Below, piece by piece: positions 61,300-64,000 of a DNA stretch of 64,000 nucleotides; within the stretch, counting starts at the first letter, position 1; every line of letters begins with the position of its first letter. The position numbers and the translations under genes were made by a program. The notes below the pieces were generated by a model. That model worked only from the letters and a program-made list of their open reading frames with translations. It made no database searches and was not told where the DNA came from. Source of the DNA: Herbinix sp. (GTDB lineage Bacteria > Bacillota > Clostridia > Lachnospirales > Lachnospiraceae); contig JARBTJ010000015.1 in NCBI GenBank assembly GCA_029240245.1, positions 25,934 to 89,933 of the forward strand, read 5' to 3'.

Positions 61300-61515
61300 T
61301 TACTTTTTAAAGGGCATCAATCCGTTATTGATATTTTCAATTACATTTTCTAGAATCTGTGAGCATAATACCTCTGTTGAATCAATATCAAGGCATAATT
61401 CTTCGATTACTTGATTACATTCGTTTAATGCACAATTATACTGTTCCATTGTTAGTTCACCTGAATTATATGCGCTATCAAGTTCATCTCTGTCATCAAT
61501 AATAATCGTAAACTT
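61300..61515 (-). pseudogene. Start-less remnant of a small acidic protein gene
   Basis: On the minus strand 71 codons are open: DDRDELDSAYNSGELTMEQY, NECNQVIEELCLDIDSTEVL and a final NNGLMPFKK. There is no ATG, GTG or TTG at the expected start, and a TGA lies directly upstream. An ATG-GTG eight codons before is out of frame by one. The text looks like true protein, so a lost start or frameshift is likely. Confidence 0.45.
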
Positions 61516-62198
61516 TCACCATAAATAGTCAACTCATTTTTTCTAAGGCATTACTATGATTAGATGCTTGACAAAACGAAAACGAATTAACAAATATAAA
61601 CTTGATTTAGCTCATAATACATTTCCTAATATAGGAAGTCAATCAATGCTAAAAAAATGGAAGCTGCGTATACCATTATGATGGACATCCAAATCGGAAC
61701 AGGGGCTGTTGTAGGTCCTACATGAACAAGGTTTTATGTGAGAAAATGATCTAAATATCATTAAAAATATTTACTTGCGCCTTCCTGTAAATGGTATGAT
61801 AAATTCCTCGTCGGCACAATCTAGTTCAAAGGGAAAGCATCAGAAATTTCATTATGAAATCACGCTGGAGGATGTTTAACTTATCCTGCACGATTTCTTT
61901 TAAAGAAAAATTCGCTAATCCCAGGTTTTGGGATTTGCAATCATCTTTTAAGCGCATGATGGGATTCGAATTCTATTTCCTCGAAAAAACTGATAGAAAG
62001 GGAATTACCGGCATAACCATATTTAACGTACTCAGGAGGGTACTAAATAAACTGTTAATTGTATAAATTTAGTGTTAATCACATTGACGGGTTGCGCGTA
62101 AACGAATAAAATAGTAGTTGGAAATGTTTTTCAAAAAACAAAATCGATTGTAGTAATACTTGAAGTGACATAATTTAATCTATCAAAGGAGAGTTATT
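61516..62198. other. 683-base spacer with a diverged repeat
   Basis: No gene that I can support is seen. The segment 61960-62043 repeats 58644-58730. A 70-residue plus-strand frame over it (61854-62066) lacks a ribosome site. A short frame near 61660 reads MEAAYTIMMDIQIGTGAVVG, which faintly recalls a hexapeptide acyltransferase but is only 22 codons long. Confidence 0.4.
61960..62043. repeat. Diverged direct repeat, copy 2
   Basis: It matches 58644-58730 through GAATTCTATTTCCTCGAAAA, ACTGATAGAAAG, GCATAACCAT and ACGTACTCAGGAGGG. See that entry. Confidence 0.6.
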
Positions 62199-62978
62199 AT
62201 GCATTTGTTTAATGCCAGCTCATTGATTAATGAAAATGGAATAAAAGAACTGTTAGGTATCGCGAATAATCCGGAGAAATTAAGAACCAGATTAATAGAA
62301 ATAAAGAAAATGCTTTTAAAAGCATATAATTTAAGAGCTTATAATGTGCCGGAAGATTTTTCTACGACTTCCTTTATAATAGCAACGAATCATTTAACTG
62401 ATTCTGATGCTCCGCTAATAATTAGCTGTCATTATGAACTTATGCATCAATTTAACGATACTCATCCTGAGCTTTTTGTTTTCGCGAAAGAAAATTGCTT
62501 TAATGGTGTTTCCATACCTATAGAATTAGCACCAATATTAGAGTTTGAAAATGTTTATGGAGTTGACCGTAACAGCTTTGGTGGATCAATGGCAGCTATA
62601 AAAACAGCTCAAAAGTGGTTTATTGAAGGTGAAAAACCAAAGCACTATTTAATATTCCCTCAAGGAACAATTTATGACATTAATAAAGATAGTATAGAGG
62701 ATATTGAGCGAGGAGCATTCTGGTTAGCTAGATTACTGGATATTCCTGTTTTGCCAGCTTTTATTGAGCAAGCAGTTGAAGGGGCCGAGAATCGTTTAGT
62801 GTTCGGAAAACCAATTTTTATACCAAAAGGCTGCCGTGATTTTGATGATTATAAAAAAATATGGTTAGGAAGAATAATTGAAGCACAGAATGAATTAGGT
62901 ACTCTTACGGGCATTCCAGCAAGAGAAGCAGTGCTTGATGAAGAACATCAAAAAAGAAAAAGATTTAAACCAATTTAG
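62199..62978 (+). CDS. PlsC-like 1-acylglycerol-3-phosphate acyltransferase-family protein
   Basis: This 259-residue protein has the acyltransferase motif NHLTDSDAPL (His-x4-Asp), ENVYGVDRNSFGGS as a substrate-binding block, and HYLIFPQGTIYD, where FPQGT replaces the usual FPEGT. LLDIPVLPAFIEQ is the fourth block. It has no strong membrane span. AAAGGAGAG precedes the ATG. It may acylate lysophospholipid or another polyol. The Glu-to-Gln change in motif III is worth noting, but related soluble members vary here. Confidence 0.75.
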   Translation: MHLFNASSLINENGIKELLGIANNPEKLRTRLIEIKKMLLKAYNLRAYNVPEDFSTTSFIIATNHLTDSDAPLIISCHYELMHQFNDTHPELFVFAKENCFNGVSIPIELAPILEFENVYGVDRNSFGGSMAAIKTAQKWFIEGEKPKHYLIFPQGTIYDINKDSIEDIERGAFWLARLLDIPVLPAFIEQAVEGAENRLVFGKPIFIPKGCRDFDDYKKIWLGRIIEAQNELGTLTGIPAREAVLDEEHQKRKRFKPI

Positions 62979-63070
62979 TGTAGTAAATGATCAAATGTAG
63001 TAGTTGCTTTACGGGTACAACACCTAGCTGGCCATTATGTTTAATAAGCATAGTGGCATAAAGGATGCTA

Positions 63071-63667
63071 ATGTATCGAAGTTGGCTCAGAATGAGAAGT
63101 AGAAAATTTATGTTATTGGTGGTGATTGAAATTTATTTATATCATTATTTTGATAAAACAATCGGACCATTTGTCAACCTGTCAGACTTGCCGATTGATA
63201 AAGCAAAAATTATTCTTGAAACGATTAAAGTAACAAAACCGAATTCCCAAAGTGCGCAAAGACATGATAAATATGTGGAGTATAGGCGTAATTGCGAGAA
63301 TATAATCCGGTCAGAGTTTGCCAAAAAAGGTGGCATTATAAATAGGACATCACCGCACTATATGGTGATTGAACATAGCCCATGGTTAAGCACTTGGTTT
63401 GAAAACAGCACCTTTATTAGAATTCCTATTGAGGATTTTGAAATAAAGACTATTTCATTTACTTACGGTGATTCAATGCCGACATTTAGTCCGACAATTA
63501 ATGATGGAAAGGAATATCGAAAAAAACTTTATACTTATGATGAAATATTAAAAGTTATTGAGAAGTATGGATTGCCACAGGATTGGAATGATGATGGAAA
63601 ATACGGTCCGGAACGATATATTGAAGCTCATGTATGGAGTGACAAAACAATAAATAAGTACCGATAA
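63071..63667 (+). CDS. Hypothetical protein
   Basis: This protein of about 198 residues has a conserved-looking body that begins IYLYHYFDKTIGPFVNLSDL and later has HYMVIEHSPWLSTWFENS, FTYGDSMPTFSP and YTYDEILKVIEKYGLPQDWN. I do not know the family. The start at 63071 has AAAGGA close by. The first 26 residues (YRSWLRMRSRKFMLLV) look unlike the rest, and the true start may be closer to IYLYHYFD, where no ATG is found. A changed start codon is possible. Confidence 0.55.
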   Translation: MYRSWLRMRSRKFMLLVVIEIYLYHYFDKTIGPFVNLSDLPIDKAKIILETIKVTKPNSQSAQRHDKYVEYRRNCENIIRSEFAKKGGIINRTSPHYMVIEHSPWLSTWFENSTFIRIPIEDFEIKTISFTYGDSMPTFSPTINDGKEYRKKLYTYDEILKVIEKYGLPQDWNDDGKYGPERYIEAHVWSDKTINKYR

Positions 63668-64000
63668 TATGCATAAAGCAAAATGCTGAAATTATTTTTT
63701 CATTTTTTCTTAATTGACTAGGTTGTCCACGTGAAAATGAACTAATATAAGTATATTGTTCATGCAGATTCATTTTATGATTTTAATGTGGATAAAGCTT
63801 TCAAACAGGTCATTTTTAACGCTTTTTTGGTTCGTTTAGTCCATTTCGATTTGCTTTTTTGAGGTGTTATCCACCGTCATTTTGACGAACTGCCTTTACT
63901 CTGATATTCGTTTTTGTATGTTATAGCAACGAAGGATCATAGGTAAAAGAATCAAATTAGCAAGCTTTATAAACAAGACCACAGCGGATTTTCCATGTTT
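63668..64000. other. Right-hand end of the window without a recognised gene
   Basis: The last 333 bases are AT-rich, with no open frame that I can support on either strand and no clear terminator. A gene may begin or end beyond the edge. Confidence 0.4.

Noticed and set aside
61854..62066. Plus-strand frame of 70 residues
   Set aside because: No ribosome site, and its second half is the diverged 85-bp repeat that is non-coding in the other copy.

Overview
The window reads as chromosome of a low-GC Firmicute, most likely a plant- or mucus-glycan fermenting member of the Lachnospiraceae (Clostridium phytofermentans type). This is inferred from AT-rich spacers, strong GGAGG ribosome sites, T-box leaders, a DAP-type MurE, many intracellular glycoside hydrolases and the hairpin terminators. 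No phage, plasmid or CRISPR locus was seen.

Layout. (1) Positions 1-19390 hold the tail of a LacI-type regulator and then a long plus-strand glycan locus. It comprises a family-5 lipoprotein binding protein, two permeases and two ATPases of the oligopeptide/oligosaccharide importer type, a HAD phosphatase, a Vps62-like protein, a GH38-like (DUF5054-type) enzyme, a PhnP-like metallo-hydrolase, a GH36 alpha-galactosidase, a secreted beta/gamma-crystallin plus Vps62-like protein, a GH95 alpha-L-fucosidase and an MgtC-like membrane protein. (2) 20009-29556 is a myo-inositol catabolic locus: iolG divergent from iolR, then iolJ-C-B-D-E-A, with no inositol transporter. (3) 29827-40582 has a chemoreceptor, a GH2 beta-galactosidase, an AraC regulator and the L-fucose genes fucI, fucK (RhaB-like) and fucU. 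(4) 40617-64000 is a mixed region of mostly single genes: methyltransferase, acyltransferase, YhbD plus bactofilin, murE, argS behind a T-box, an aldo-keto reductase behind a MerR-type promoter, a tRNA-Ala, regulators and small membrane proteins. It also contains several gene remnants in long spacers.

How it fits together. The glycosidases in region 1 (GH36, GH95, GH38-like) and the GH2 in region 3 lack signal peptides. The simplest reading is that intact oligosaccharides are imported by the ABC system and dismantled in the cytoplasm. Galactose and L-fucose would be released, and fucose would be processed by FucU, FucI and FucK. The combination alpha-galactosidase, alpha-L-fucosidase and beta-galactosidase suits Fuc-alpha-Gal-beta or Gal-alpha capped side chains, such as fucosylated xyloglucan or blood-group-like glycans. 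The fuculose-phosphate aldolase is not in the window.

Most notable non-coding structures: a 150-bp inverted-repeat element family (one copy with a perfect 14-bp target duplication just upstream of fucI, one sitting inside the loop of an older terminator behind fucK, one short deletion form); a T-box leader with its own promoter but no synthetase or amino-acid gene behind it; a 19-copy 12-bp minisatellite; and a gene whose best start is an AUU codon behind a perfect ribosome site. All family assignments come from reading motifs by eye; no database search was run.
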